The notes below the pieces were generated by a model, which did no database searches, was not told where the DNA came from, and worked only from the letters and a program-made list of their open reading frames with translations. Of a stretch of 64,000 nt of DNA, positions 10,202 through 19,976 are shown piece after piece. Position 1 is the stretch's first letter; every line of letters begins with the position of its first letter. Origin of the DNA: Buchnera aphidicola (Cinara curtihirsuta) (lineage in GTDB: Bacteria > Pseudomonadota > Gammaproteobacteria > Enterobacterales > Enterobacteriaceae). The stretch covers positions 62,001 to 126,000 of the forward strand of contig NZ_LR217700.1 of NCBI RefSeq assembly GCF_900698895.1, written 5' to 3'. The position numbers and the translations under genes are program-made.

Positions 10202-10741
10202 ATGAAAAAAAATAATATGATTAATTTAAATGAAAAAGAAACATTTTTATATTATATGAAAGGAGTTAAAAAAATTATACAAGATAAAATTTGTCATATT
10301 AATATTAAAAATAATAATAAATATCGATTATATAATAAAGATATTTTAACACAAGAAGCACATAGTTATTATTTTAGAGATATTGTAAATGAAAATTCAT
10401 TTTTATTAACTAATAATCCTATTTGTTTTGTTAGAAATATGCGTTATAATTTGGATTTAAAAAAATTGAAAAGAGGAGAATATATACCAGAAATTACTTT
10501 AGATTTACATGGAATGAATTTACGTCAAGTTAAAAAAGAATTGGGAAAATTAATTATGATTTGCCATAAAGAGAAATTCTTTTGTGCTAATATTCTTCAT
10601 GGATATGGTAAAAAAATATTAAAAAAACAAATTCCATTTTGGCTATCTCAACATCCTGATATATTAGCTTTTCATCAAGCCCCAAAAATATTTGGTCATG
10701 ATGCAGCTATATTAGTTTTTATACAAAATAATTATATATAA
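10202..10741 (+). CDS. smrB: Ribosome rescue endonuclease SmrB (Smr domain)
   Basis: SmrB (formerly YfcN) cuts mRNA at collided ribosomes in E. coli, feeding ribosome rescue. The 179-residue product has an N-terminal helical region, then a C-terminal Smr domain from about residue 90: DLHGMNLRQVKKELG, the nuclease-associated ILHGYGKKILKKQ and HQAPKIFGHDAAILVFI. The start is set at ATG 10202 because the product then begins MKKNN, like E. coli SmrB. The catalytic DLHG and HGxG elements are intact. Retention in so reduced a genome suggests that ribosome collisions matter, but that is inference. Confidence 0.92.
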   Translation: MKKNNMINLNEKETFLYYMKGVKKIIQDKICHINIKNNNKYRLYNKDILTQEAHSYYFRDIVNENSFLLTNNPICFVRNMRYNLDLKKLKRGEYIPEITLDLHGMNLRQVKKELGKLIMICHKEKFFCANILHGYGKKILKKQIPFWLSQHPDILAFHQAPKIFGHDAAILVFIQNNYI

Positions 10742-11190
10742 TAATATAGTATTTTTATATCTATTAAAGATTAATTATTATAAAATAAATTTATAAAATT
10801 ATTTTTAATATTGTATTAAAATAAATTTTTTTTATTTATTAAATTATTATAAAAATTATATTATTTATTTTAATATAATATTTTTTATAAATAATAAATA
10901 ATTATTAAGTTAATAATAATTTTGATTTTTTTAAAAAATAATTAATAATTTATATTTTAAATATTGATATTGAAAATAATTTTTTTAATTATATCTAAAT
11001 ATAGTTTAGATAAATATAAATTAATTTAATGTTAATTTTATTTAAAAAAAAATATAAAAAATTAATTAAGTTATTATATATTTAAATATATTACTTGTTT
11101 TAGTAAATATTTATTATTTTAAATATTTTTTATGAAAATATATGTTTATATTTTTATTATATTTAATATTGATAAAATAAGGTTATACAA
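10742..11190. other. Long A/T spacer upstream of the his operon
   Basis: About 450 bases without a recognisable gene. I looked for a his leader peptide (a short frame rich in His codons before a terminator hairpin) and saw none. A weak TTGTTT near 11095 could be part of a promoter, but no matching -10 stands out from the background of A/T words. Confidence 0.5.
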
Positions 11191-12090
11191 TTGAATAAAA
11201 ATCGTGTACGTTTAGCTATACAAAAATCAGGCAGGTTAAGTAATGATTCACAAAATTTATTAAAAAATTGTGGTCTTAAAATTAATTTACAAAAATCTAG
11301 TCTTATTGCATTTGCAGAAAATATGCCAATAGATGTTATTTTAGTTAGAGATGATGATATTCCAGGTCTAATTATGGACGGTGTAGTAGAATTAGGAATT
11401 ATAGGATCTAATGTTTTAGAAGAAAAATGTTTAACTAGATTATTATCAAAGGAATCGGTTTCATATACTATTTTACAAAATCTTGATTTTGGTGTTTGTC
11501 GTTTATCGATTTCTGTTCCTTTAGATATGGAATATTCGGATATATCTTGTTTAAAAAATTGCCGTATTGCAACATCATATCCGAATTTATTAAAACGATA
11601 TTTTGATAAAAAAAATATTCCTTTTAAACCGTTTGTTTTAAATGGTTCTGTAGAAGTAGCTTATAATTCTGGTTTAGCAGACGTTATATGTGACTTAGTT
11701 TCTACAGGAGCTACACTAGATGCTAATGGATTAAGAGAAGTAGAAACTATTTATAATTCTCGTGCTTGTTTAATTTCTCGTGAAGAGAAATATATGGTTC
11801 CTGAAAAAAGAAGATTTATTAAGAAATTATTAAATCGAATTCAAGGTGTTATTAAAGCACGAGAGTCTAAATATATTATGTTACATATTGAAAAAGATCA
11901 ATTAAGCAAAGTAACTGATTTATTAAAAGGAGTAGAGCAACCAACTATTTTAGAATTATTTGGTAATAAAAATAAAGTAGCTTTACATATGGTTAGCAGT
12001 GAAACTATTTTTTGGGAAACTATGGAGCAATTAAAATTGTTAGGAGCTAGCTCTATTTTAGTTTTATCAATAGAAAAAATGATGGAATAA
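11191..12090 (+). CDS. hisG: ATP phosphoribosyltransferase
   Basis: First and normally feedback-controlled step of histidine synthesis: joins ATP and PRPP. 299 residues, equal to E. coli HisG, so this is the long form with a C-terminal regulatory ACT-like domain (roughly 225-299). Motifs: [36 protein letters not shown], the PRPP loop [18 protein letters not shown], and [17 protein letters not shown]. The start is TTG at 11191, with AAGG about ten bases upstream; it aligns with the E. coli N-terminus and no better ATG is available. First gene of the operon. Confidence 0.98.
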   Translation: MNKNRVRLAIQKSGRLSNDSQNLLKNCGLKINLQKSSLIAFAENMPIDVILVRDDDIPGLIMDGVVELGIIGSNVLEEKCLTRLLSKESVSYTILQNLDFGVCRLSISVPLDMEYSDISCLKNCRIATSYPNLLKRYFDKKNIPFKPFVLNGSVEVAYNSGLADVICDLVSTGATLDANGLREVETIYNSRACLISREEKYMVPEKRRFIKKLLNRIQGVIKARESKYIMLHIEKDQLSKVTDLLKGVEQPTILELFGNKNKVALHMVSSETIFWETMEQLKLLGASSILVLSIEKMME

Positions 12091-12097
12091 AAGAATT

Positions 12098-13426
12098 ATG
12101 TTAAATATATATAAAAACATTTTTAATTGGAATGATTTAAAAAAAGAAGAAAAAAAATCTTTATTATTAAGACCTTGTACTATTATTGATAAAAAAACTA
12201 AAAAATCTATTAAAAAAATTATTAGCACTATTAAAAAACATGGAGATATTGCTGTACATTCCTATAATTTAAAGTTTGATAAAATTAAATTAGATTGTTT
12301 TTATGTTTCTCAAGAAAAAATAGATTTATCAGATAAATTCGTTTCTAAATCTTTTAAAGATTCTGTATTAGTTGCAAAAAGTAATATTAAAATTTTTCAT
12401 TCTAAACAAATTTTATCTAATTTAGAAGTTGAAACATTTCCGGGAATATGTTGTCAACATATTATAAAACCTATAAATTCAGTAGGTTTATATGTTCCTA
12501 AAGGTAAATTACCATTAGTTTCTACTGCTTTAATGTTATCTATACCAGCTAAATTAGCAAAATGTCCAAATATTGTGTTGTGTTCTCCTCCACCTATTAG
12601 TAATGAAATATTATATATTGCTAAAATATGTGGAATTAATCAAGTTCTTCAACTAGGTGGAGCACATGCCATTGCTTCTCTTGCTCTAGGAACTGAAACT
12701 ATAAAATCAGTAGATAAAATTTTTGGACCAGGAAATATTTTTGTTACAGAGACTAAATTACAAATTAGTCGTGATATTCCTGGTGTATCAATAGATATGC
12801 CCGCAGGTCCTTCGGAAATATTAATTATTTCTGATAAATATTCTAATTCATCGTTTGTTGCTTCTGATTTATTAGCACAATCTGAACATGGTAGTAATTC
12901 ACAGGTAATTTTATTAAGTACAAGTTTAGAATTTGCAAAAAAAGTTGTAGTGGAAATTAAAAAACAATTGTTATGTTTGTCTAAGAAAAATATTATCTTA
13001 AATTCATTAAAAAATAGTAGAATTATTATTTCCAATTCTTTGCTTGAATGTTTTGAGATATCAAATTTATATTCTCCTGAACATTTAATTTTACATATAA
13101 AAAATTCAAGAAATTTTTTATCATATGTTAAAAATGCTGGATCAGTATTTTTAGGAAAGTGGACTCCTGGATCTGCAGGTGATTATATTACTGGAGCAAA
13201 CCATGTTTTACCTACATATGGATATTCTAAAACTTATTCTACTTTACGTATTTCTGATTTTCAGAAAACTATTACAGTTCAAAAAATGACAAAAAAATCT
13301 TTAAAAAATTTATCAAAAAGTATTTCAGTATTATCTTTAACAGAAGGAATGGACGCTCATAATAAATCAGTAAGGATTAGAATAAATGCATTAAAAGATA
13401 AACAAGTTATGAATGAGTTAAAATAA
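12098..13426 (+). CDS. hisD: Histidinol dehydrogenase
   Basis: Zinc enzyme that oxidises histidinol to histidine in two NAD-dependent steps. 442 residues (E. coli 434). Conserved blocks: VPKGKLPLVSTALML, GGAHAIASLALGTE, FGPGNIFVTETK, DMPAGPSEILII, AQSEHGSNSQVI with the zinc-binding His, the catalytic SPEHLIL, and GSAGDYITGANHVLPT. Seven bases separate it from hisG and one base from hisC, so translation is probably coupled. Confidence 0.98.
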   Translation: MLNIYKNIFNWNDLKKEEKKSLLLRPCTIIDKKTKKSIKKIISTIKKHGDIAVHSYNLKFDKIKLDCFYVSQEKIDLSDKFVSKSFKDSVLVAKSNIKIFHSKQILSNLEVETFPGICCQHIIKPINSVGLYVPKGKLPLVSTALMLSIPAKLAKCPNIVLCSPPPISNEILYIAKICGINQVLQLGGAHAIASLALGTETIKSVDKIFGPGNIFVTETKLQISRDIPGVSIDMPAGPSEILIISDKYSNSSFVASDLLAQSEHGSNSQVILLSTSLEFAKKVVVEIKKQLLCLSKKNIILNSLKNSRIIISNSLLECFEISNLYSPEHLILHIKNSRNFLSYVKNAGSVFLGKWTPGSAGDYITGANHVLPTYGYSKTYSTLRISDFQKTITVQKMTKKSLKNLSKSISVLSLTEGMDAHNKSVRIRINALKDKQVMNELK

Positions 13427-13427
13427 A

Positions 13428-14492
13428 ATGAAAAAATTAACTCCGCATCATATACATATTTTAAAACCTTATGAATCAGCTCGTAGTATTGATTTAAAGG
13501 GTCATGTTTACTTAAATGCAAATGAATCTCCATGGATTAATACTGTTAAATATGAACATAATAATTTAAATCGATACCCGGAATTTCAATCAAGTGAATT
13601 ATTAAAAAAATATTCTCAATATTCTTATATACCTAATAATCAAATTTTAATTACTAGAGGAGCTGATGAAGGAATTGAATTATTAGTTCGTGCTTTTTGT
13701 ATATCTGGAAATGATAATATTATGTTTTTTCCACCTACATATGATATGTATTCTGTGGTAGCTGATATTTTTAATATTAAAAAAATAACAGTGCCAATTT
13801 TATCAGATTTTCAATTAGATATAAAAAATATTAAAAAAAAAATTAATAATGTTAAATTAATTTATTTATGTAATCCAAATAATCCTACTGGGAATTTGTT
13901 TTTTCGAAAAGATATTATGAATATTCTTACTATTATTCCTAAAACCACTTTGTTAATTATTGATGAAGCTTATATTGATTATTCTATTCAAGATAGTTTT
14001 ATTTCTGAATTAAGTAGATTTAATAATCTGGTAATTTTACGAACTTTGTCGAAAGCATTTGGTTTATCTGGAATTAGATGTGGTTTTATATTATCGAATA
14101 TAAATATTATTAATATTCTTAAAAAGGTATTGGCTCCATATCCTATTCCTACTCCAGTATCTAATATTGCTATAAAATCATTACAATCAAAAAACATTAC
14201 AATAGTAAAGAAAAATATTTTACAAATTTTAAAAAATAAAATTTTTTTAATTAATAAAATAAAATCTTTTTTATGTGTACAAAATATTTTTTTGAGTCAA
14301 ACTAATTTTATTCTTATAAAATTTTATCAATCTAAAAAAGTATTTCAATATTTAATATCAAAAGGAATTATAATTCGCGATCAATCTTATAAATTAGGTT
14401 TAGAAAATTGCTTAAGAATATCAATAGGCACAATTAATGAATGTAAAGATTTAATTAATATTTTATCTATGTTTGAAGGAAATAAAATATAA
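13428..14492 (+). CDS. hisC: Histidinol-phosphate aminotransferase
   Basis: PLP-dependent transamination of imidazole acetol phosphate to histidinol phosphate. 354 residues, close to E. coli (356). Shows NANESPW near the N-terminus, TRGADEGIELLVRAF, LCNPNNPTGN, DEAYIDYS, and LRTLSKAFGLSGIRCG with the Schiff-base lysine. It follows hisD by one base and is followed by hisB after one base. Confidence 0.98.
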   Translation: MKKLTPHHIHILKPYESARSIDLKGHVYLNANESPWINTVKYEHNNLNRYPEFQSSELLKKYSQYSYIPNNQILITRGADEGIELLVRAFCISGNDNIMFFPPTYDMYSVVADIFNIKKITVPILSDFQLDIKNIKKKINNVKLIYLCNPNNPTGNLFFRKDIMNILTIIPKTTLLIIDEAYIDYSIQDSFISELSRFNNLVILRTLSKAFGLSGIRCGFILSNINIINILKKVLAPYPIPTPVSNIAIKSLQSKNITIVKKNILQILKNKIFLINKIKSFLCVQNIFLSQTNFILIKFYQSKKVFQYLISKGIIIRDQSYKLGLENCLRISIGTINECKDLINILSMFEGNKI

Positions 14493-14493
14493 G

Positions 14494-15561
14494 ATGAAAA
14501 AAAAATTTTTATTTATTGATCGTGATGGTACTTTAATTAGAGAACCAAAAAAAACGTATCAAATCGATTCTATTAGTAAATTTTATTTAGAAAAGGATGT
14601 AATCTATTCTTTATTAAAACTTATTGATTTAGATTATCAGTTAGTTATGATTACTAATCAAGATGGTTTAGGTAGTAGTTCTTTTCCTATAATAAAATTT
14701 AGTAAAATACATAATTTAATGTTAAATATTTTTTCTTCACAAAAAATTTTTTTTAAAAGTATTTTAATTTGCCCTCATTTTATGCACGAAAAATGTAATT
14801 GCAGAAAACCAAATACTTCATTAGTTTCATATTGGATTAATAATATTGGATTAGATAAAAAAAATAGTTATGTAATTGGAGATAGAAATACAGATATTCA
14901 GTTAGCACATAATATGGGAATTAAAAGTTTTTTATATCATTCAAAATTTTTTTCCTGGAAAAAAATTGTTGCACAATTAACATACCCTAATAGGGTATCA
15001 GAAATTTCCAGAAACACTTTAGAAACAAAAATATTTATTAAGGTTAGTTTAGATTTTCCTATAAAAAATTATATTAATACTGGAATTAGTTTTTTAGATC
15101 ACATGCTACATCAAATTAGAATACATAGTGGTATTTTTATGTATATTAATGTTATAGGAGATTTGTATATTGACGATCATCATACAGTAGAAGATATTGG
15201 AATAACTTTAGGGTCTGCATTAAAACGTGCTCTTGGAAATAAAATAGGATTATCAAGATATGGTTTTACTTTACCTATGGATGAAAGTATTTGTTCGTGT
15301 TTACTTGATATATCAGGACGTTCTTTTTTATCTTTTTATGCTATTTTTAAAAATAAATATGTTGGTGATTTAAATGTATGTATGATAGAACATTTTTTTT
15401 ATTCTTTAAGTCAATCTATGAAGATTACTATTCATTTACATGCTTTTGGAAAAAATGATCATCATTGTGCTGAAAGTTTATTTAAAGCATTCGGTCGTTC
15501 TTTAAGACAAGCTATTTATTTAGATGGTCATGATTTACCTACATCAAAAGGTTTATTATAA
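14494..15561 (+). CDS. hisB: Bifunctional histidinol-phosphatase / imidazoleglycerol-phosphate dehydratase
   Basis: 355 residues, the enterobacterial fusion. The N-terminal HAD phosphatase domain (about 1-165) has FIDRDGTLI with both catalytic Asp, MITNQDGLG, the zinc loop CPHFMHEKCNCRKP and GDRNTDIQLA. The C-terminal dehydratase domain has FLDHMLHQIRIHSG, DDHHTVEDIG and DHHCAESLFKAFGRSLRQA with the metal-binding His residues. ATG 14494 is preferred to an upstream in-frame TTG inside hisC because it matches the E. coli N-terminus. Overlaps hisH by one base (TAATG). Confidence 0.97.
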   Translation: MKKKFLFIDRDGTLIREPKKTYQIDSISKFYLEKDVIYSLLKLIDLDYQLVMITNQDGLGSSSFPIIKFSKIHNLMLNIFSSQKIFFKSILICPHFMHEKCNCRKPNTSLVSYWINNIGLDKKNSYVIGDRNTDIQLAHNMGIKSFLYHSKFFSWKKIVAQLTYPNRVSEISRNTLETKIFIKVSLDFPIKNYINTGISFLDHMLHQIRIHSGIFMYINVIGDLYIDDHHTVEDIGITLGSALKRALGNKIGLSRYGFTLPMDESICSCLLDISGRSFLSFYAIFKNKYVGDLNVCMIEHFFYSLSQSMKITIHLHAFGKNDHHCAESLFKAFGRSLRQAIYLDGHDLPTSKGLL

Positions 15562-16151
15562 TGTCAATTGTCATTATTAATACGGGATGTTCAAACTTGT
15601 ATTCTATTCAATGTTCTATACGTCGATTAGGATATTTATCATGTGTTACTGATTCAGTTTATGAAATTAAAAAGGCTAAAAAAATATTTTTACCTGGTAT
15701 CGGTACTTCTTCTTCTGTAATAAATATTTTAAAAGAAAAAAATTTATTATCTTTTATAAAGCATACACAGCAACCAATTTTAGGTATTTGTTTAGGTATG
15801 CAGTTATTAGGAAAATATAGTTATGAAGGAAAAAAATCTATTTTATTAAATAAAGTATCTTGTTTAATAAAAAAATTACCAAATATAAATTGTTCAGTCC
15901 CGCATATTGGTTGGAATACTGTAAATTATACTATAAATCATGATTTATTTAAAAACATTGATAATAATACTCGTTTTTATTTTTTACATAGTTTTTATAT
16001 GAAAGTTAATCAATATACTATTGCTTCTTCTGTACATGGTATTCAATTTTGTTCTGCAATGGTAATAAAAAATTTTTTTGGAGTTCAATTTCATCCAGAA
16101 AAATCAGGAAAACCAGGAGAGCAATTTATTAAAAATTTTTTAGAGATATAA
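15561..16151 (+). CDS. hisH: Imidazole glycerol phosphate synthase, glutaminase subunit
   Basis: Class I glutamine amidotransferase that releases ammonia for HisF. 196 residues, the standard length. The triad is visible: Cys in GICLGMQLLG and the His/Glu pair in GVQFHPEKSG. Start overlaps the hisB stop by one base. It works as a heterodimer with the product of hisF, two genes downstream. Confidence 0.97.
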   Translation: MSIVIINTGCSNLYSIQCSIRRLGYLSCVTDSVYEIKKAKKIFLPGIGTSSSVINILKEKNLLSFIKHTQQPILGICLGMQLLGKYSYEGKKSILLNKVSCLIKKLPNINCSVPHIGWNTVNYTINHDLFKNIDNNTRFYFLHSFYMKVNQYTIASSVHGIQFCSAMVIKNFFGVQFHPEKSGKPGEQFIKNFLEI

Positions 16152-16155
16152 AAAT

Positions 16156-16893
16156 ATGATCATTCCATCACTAGATTTTATTAATGGTAAAATTGTTCGC
16201 TTATATCAAGGTAATTATAACAATAAAATTCATTATAAAATGGATATTTTTCAACAAATAGATCATTATATACAACAAGGGGCAACACATATACATTTAG
16301 TTGATTTAGATAGATGTATAAATCCAACGAATCATCAAAAACATATTTTAAAAATTGTTTCTCATTATAGTGAAATTGATTTTCAGATAGGTGGCGGAAT
16401 TCGTTCTGAAAAAGATATTAAAGATTTGTTTAATTCTGGTGTCTCAAAAATAGTAATAGGAACGTCTGCTATTTTATATCCAGATGATTTTAAATTATGG
16501 TTAGATAAATATGGTTGTGATAATTTTATATTAGCTGTAGATATAAAAACAAATAATAATAATGAAAATAAGGTTGCAGTTAATGGTTGGAAAAATATCA
16601 CAAAAATTAATTTAGAAAGTGTAATAAATGATTTTATTTCATATGGATTAAAAAATATTTTATGTACTGATATTTCAAGAGATGGAACTTTTTTAGGTCC
16701 TAATATAAATTTATATAAAAGTTTAAAAAAAAAATTTCCTAAAATTATATTACAATCTTCAGGTGGGATTAGTTCTATTTCTGATTTATATAATTTAAAA
16801 AAAAATAATATAGAACATGTTATTATAGGTCGTGCCTTTTTAGAAAAAAAATTCACTTTTTTGGAGGCTCAAAAATGTTGGCAAAAAGAATAA
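16156..16893 (+). CDS. hisA: ProFAR isomerase
   Basis: Phosphoribosylformimino-5-aminoimidazole carboxamide ribotide isomerase, a TIM barrel. 245 residues, the same as in E. coli. The first catalytic Asp is in [17 protein letters not shown]; the phosphate-binding half-barrel repeats are [10 protein letters not shown] and [12 protein letters not shown]; the second Asp lies in [14 protein letters not shown]. Ends 19 bases inside hisF in another frame. Confidence 0.97.
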   Translation: MIIPSLDFINGKIVRLYQGNYNNKIHYKMDIFQQIDHYIQQGATHIHLVDLDRCINPTNHQKHILKIVSHYSEIDFQIGGGIRSEKDIKDLFNSGVSKIVIGTSAILYPDDFKLWLDKYGCDNFILAVDIKTNNNNENKVAVNGWKNITKINLESVINDFISYGLKNILCTDISRDGTFLGPNINLYKSLKKKFPKIILQSSGGISSISDLYNLKKNNIEHVIIGRAFLEKKFTFLEAQKCWQKE

Positions 16894-17651
16894 TAGCATG
16901 TTTAGATGTTAAAAATGGTATGGTTGTAAAAGGAGTTAAATTTTGTAATCATACTATTGTTGGAAAAATAATTGAATTAGCAGAACATTATTCTGTATCA
17001 GGCATTGATGAATTAGTTTTTTATGATATTTCAGCTTCTCCTGAAAAAAAATTATTAGATATGAAGTGGATTACTAGAATTGCTGAATTAATTAACATAC
17101 CCTTTTCAGTTGCTGGCGGTATTTCTTCTGTAGAAGATGCTAAACAGATTTTATCATTAGGTGCTGATAAGATATCTATTAATTCTCCAGCTTTACATAA
17201 TCCTTTATTAATTAGTAAATTAGCGGATCGTTTTGGAGTTCAATGTGTTGTAGTAGGTATAGATTCATGGTACGATAAAATAAAAAAAAAATATCAAGTT
17301 TTTCAATATACTGGAAATGAAAATAAATCTCATCTTACATACTGGGATACTTTTGATTGGGTAAGAAAAGTACAAAAATTAGGTGCCGGTGAAATTGTTT
17401 TAAATACTATGAATACTGATGGAACTAAAAGTGGCTATGATATTAAACAATTAAAAAAAATTCGTGAAATTTGTTCAGTTTCTTTAATTGCTTCAGGTGG
17501 AGCTGGTTGCATGCATGATTTTTTAGATGTTTTTTTAATAGCTAAAGTAGATGGTGCTTTAGCAGCTTCTATATTTCATAATAAATTTATTTCTGTTATT
17601 GACTTAAAAAAATTTTTATTTAATAAAGGGGTGATAATTAGACAATGTTAA
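16875..17651 (+). CDS. hisF: Imidazole glycerol phosphate synthase, cyclase subunit
   Basis: Uses ammonia from HisH to close the imidazole ring and release AICAR. 258 residues. Catalytic Asp in [15 protein letters not shown] and in [14 protein letters not shown]; half-barrel repeat [16 protein letters not shown] and [14 protein letters not shown]. Overlaps hisA by 19 bases and hisI by 7. The AICAR released also feeds purine synthesis. Confidence 0.98.
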   Translation: MLAKRIIACLDVKNGMVVKGVKFCNHTIVGKIIELAEHYSVSGIDELVFYDISASPEKKLLDMKWITRIAELINIPFSVAGGISSVEDAKQILSLGADKISINSPALHNPLLISKLADRFGVQCVVVGIDSWYDKIKKKYQVFQYTGNENKSHLTYWDTFDWVRKVQKLGAGEIVLNTMNTDGTKSGYDIKQLKKIREICSVSLIASGGAGCMHDFLDVFLIAKVDGALAASIFHNKFISVIDLKKFLFNKGVIIRQC

Positions 17652-18259
17652 CTAGTAAAAACATAAAACATTTAAATTGGAAAAAATTAGATAATATGAT
17701 TCCGGCTATTGCTCAACATTATATTTCAGGAGAAATATTAATGTTTGGATATATGAATCAAGAAGCATTGAATAATACAATTAAAAAAAGATTATTTACC
17801 TTGTTTTCTCGTAAAAAAAATAGATTATGGGTAAAAGGAGAATTTTCTAAAAATTTTTTATATGTAAAAAAAATTACAACTGATTGTGATTATGATGTTA
17901 TCCTAGTTAAGGTAAAACCATCTGGAAATACATGTCATTTAAATAGATTTAGTTGTTTTAAATCTTCTAAACCAATTTATTCTTTTTTATTAAAATTACA
18001 AAGTGTAATTAAATCAAGAAAAAAAGAATATTCTAAAAAATCTTATATTAGTAATCTTTTTTCTTTAGGTAAAAATAGAATTGCACAAAAAGTAGGGGAA
18101 GAGTCTATAGAAGTTATTATAGCTTTTTTAGAAAATAATTCGATTAATATAATTAATGAATCATCTGATTTATTATTTCATTTATTAATTTTATTACAGT
18201 TTGTTAATATAGATTTTAAATCAATTATTTTAAATTTAAAAGATCGTTCTTATAAATAA
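17645..18259 (+). CDS. hisI: Bifunctional phosphoribosyl-AMP cyclohydrolase / phosphoribosyl-ATP pyrophosphatase
   Basis: Steps 2 and 3 of histidine synthesis in one protein (also called HisIE), 204 residues. The N-terminal cyclohydrolase domain carries [21 protein letters not shown] with the zinc and magnesium ligands, followed by RFSCF. The C-terminal pyrophosphatase domain has [24 protein letters not shown]. Last gene of the his operon, so all eight his genes are intact here. Confidence 0.97.
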   Translation: MLTSKNIKHLNWKKLDNMIPAIAQHYISGEILMFGYMNQEALNNTIKKRLFTLFSRKKNRLWVKGEFSKNFLYVKKITTDCDYDVILVKVKPSGNTCHLNRFSCFKSSKPIYSFLLKLQSVIKSRKKEYSKKSYISNLFSLGKNRIAQKVGEESIEVIIAFLENNSINIINESSDLLFHLLILLQFVNIDFKSIILNLKDRSYK

Positions 18260-18351
18260 GATATTTTTTTAAAATTTAATTAATATTTTTTTAAAATAAA
18301 ATATATGTATTTATGTGCATATTAATAATATCTATTTTGGTGAGGGTGTTT

Positions 18352-19761
18352 ATGTTGAATAATGATATAGGAATTATAGGAATGGGTGTTATGGGAAAAA
18401 ATTTAGCTTTTAATATTGCTAGAAATGGATATTCTGTATCAGTTTTTAATAGATCTCATAATGAAACAATGAAATTTTTGTTTAAAAACTCTATTGATTT
18501 GTTATTTCCGTTTTCTGATTTAGAAAAGTTTATTAATTCTTTAAATAAACCACGTTGTATTTTATTAATGATTCAATCAGGTTCCCCGGTTGATAAAATA
18601 ATTAATATTCTTTTATCTTATTTAGATTCTGGCGATTTAATTATTGATGGAGGAAATTCTTTTTATAAAGATACAATTAAACGGTTTAATTTTTTACAAA
18701 AAAAATCTATTCAATTTCTTGGAGTTGGAATATCAGGAGGAGAACTCGGTGCATTACAAGGACCTTCTATTATGCCTGGAGGTAATATAGAATCTTATAA
18801 ATTAATTGCTCCGATTTTTAAAAAGATTTCAGCTAAATATGACCAGGAAGATTGTGTAAAATATATTGGTCCGAATGGATCTGGGCATTATGTAAAGATG
18901 GTTCATAATGGTATTGAGTATAGTGATATGCAATTAATTGCAGAAACTTATTCTTTACTAAAAAATTTAGTTGGAATGAATAATATTGATTTATCATATA
19001 CTTTTAAAAAATGGAATGAAGGAGAGTTATGTAGTTATTTAATAGAAATTACTGGAAATATTTTATGTAAAAAAGATACGGATGGAAATTTTATTATTGA
19101 TTCTATTTTAGATATGGCTTCAGGAAAAGGTACTGGTGCTTGGACAGCAAATAGTGCTTTAAAACTCCAAATTCCTTGTTCTATCGTAACAGAGTCTGTT
19201 TTTTCAAGATACTTATCTGTTTTAAAAGCTAATAGAATGATTGCTTCTACAATATTGTCAGGTCCTAAAGTATCTTTAAATAGTAATTTTAATAAAGAAA
19301 TATTTATTGAAGATATTCGTAAAGCGTTATATTTAAGTAAAATTATTTCATATGCTCAAGGTTTTTTTTTAATGAAAAAAGCTTCTGAACATTATGTTTG
19401 GAATTTACAGTTTTCGGATATTGCTAAAATTTTTCGTTCTGGATGTATTATTCGAGCAAATTTTTTAAATGATATTGTGACAGCATTTTCAGAAAATAAT
19501 AATTTAATTGATTTACTATTTACTCCAATTTTTCAAGATATTATTAATTTGTATCAACTTTCTTTACGTACCGTTGTTACTGAAGCTATAAATAATGGAA
19601 TTTCTGTTCCTGTTTTTTCTAATATTTTGTCATACTACGACGCATATCGTACTGTTAATTCATCCGCTAATTTAATACAAGCTCAAAGAGATTATTTTGG
19701 ATCTCATACTTATAATAGAATTGATCAATCAGGTTCTTTTCATACTAATTGGTTAGAATAA
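18352..19761 (+). CDS. gnd: 6-phosphogluconate dehydrogenase (decarboxylating)
   Basis: Oxidises 6-phosphogluconate to ribulose-5-phosphate and CO2 with NADPH formation. 469 residues (E. coli 468). The Rossmann motif is GIIGMGVMGKNLAFNIARNG, followed by DGGNSFYKDT, GVGISGGELGALQGPSIMPGG, the catalytic GHYVKMVHNGIEYSDMQ, and the C-terminal RDYFGSHTYNRID. ATG 18352 follows GGTGAGGGTG and matches the family N-terminus; an in-frame upstream start at 18313 would add 13 residues not seen in the family. Confidence 0.97.
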   Translation: MLNNDIGIIGMGVMGKNLAFNIARNGYSVSVFNRSHNETMKFLFKNSIDLLFPFSDLEKFINSLNKPRCILLMIQSGSPVDKIINILLSYLDSGDLIIDGGNSFYKDTIKRFNFLQKKSIQFLGVGISGGELGALQGPSIMPGGNIESYKLIAPIFKKISAKYDQEDCVKYIGPNGSGHYVKMVHNGIEYSDMQLIAETYSLLKNLVGMNNIDLSYTFKKWNEGELCSYLIEITGNILCKKDTDGNFIIDSILDMASGKGTGAWTANSALKLQIPCSIVTESVFSRYLSVLKANRMIASTILSGPKVSLNSNFNKEIFIEDIRKALYLSKIISYAQGFFLMKKASEHYVWNLQFSDIAKIFRSGCIIRANFLNDIVTAFSENNNLIDLLFTPIFQDIINLYQLSLRTVVTEAINNGISVPVFSNILSYYDAYRTVNSSANLIQAQRDYFGSHTYNRIDQSGSFHTNWLE

Positions 19762-19976
19762 TTGTATTTTTTTTAAAATATAAAATATAATTTGTAAATT
19801 ATTTTACGTGATGGAATATTTTGATAATATAATATTAAAATTTTCTATTTTTATAATATTTATTTTAATAAATAATTTTATCTATAAAAGAGAAAAATAT
19901 TTGTTTTATAAAAATAAAAATTAATTAGATTATGTTTGTGATATTTTTATTTTTTTATTATTTTATGGTTTATTTT

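Noticed and set aside
12649-13035. 128-codon open frame on the minus strand
   Set aside because: Exactly antisense to the conserved hisD core; no ribosome site and no recognisable motif.
16383-16856. 157-codon open frame on the minus strand
   Set aside because: Antisense shadow of hisA, with the typical Phe/Ile/Leu bias.
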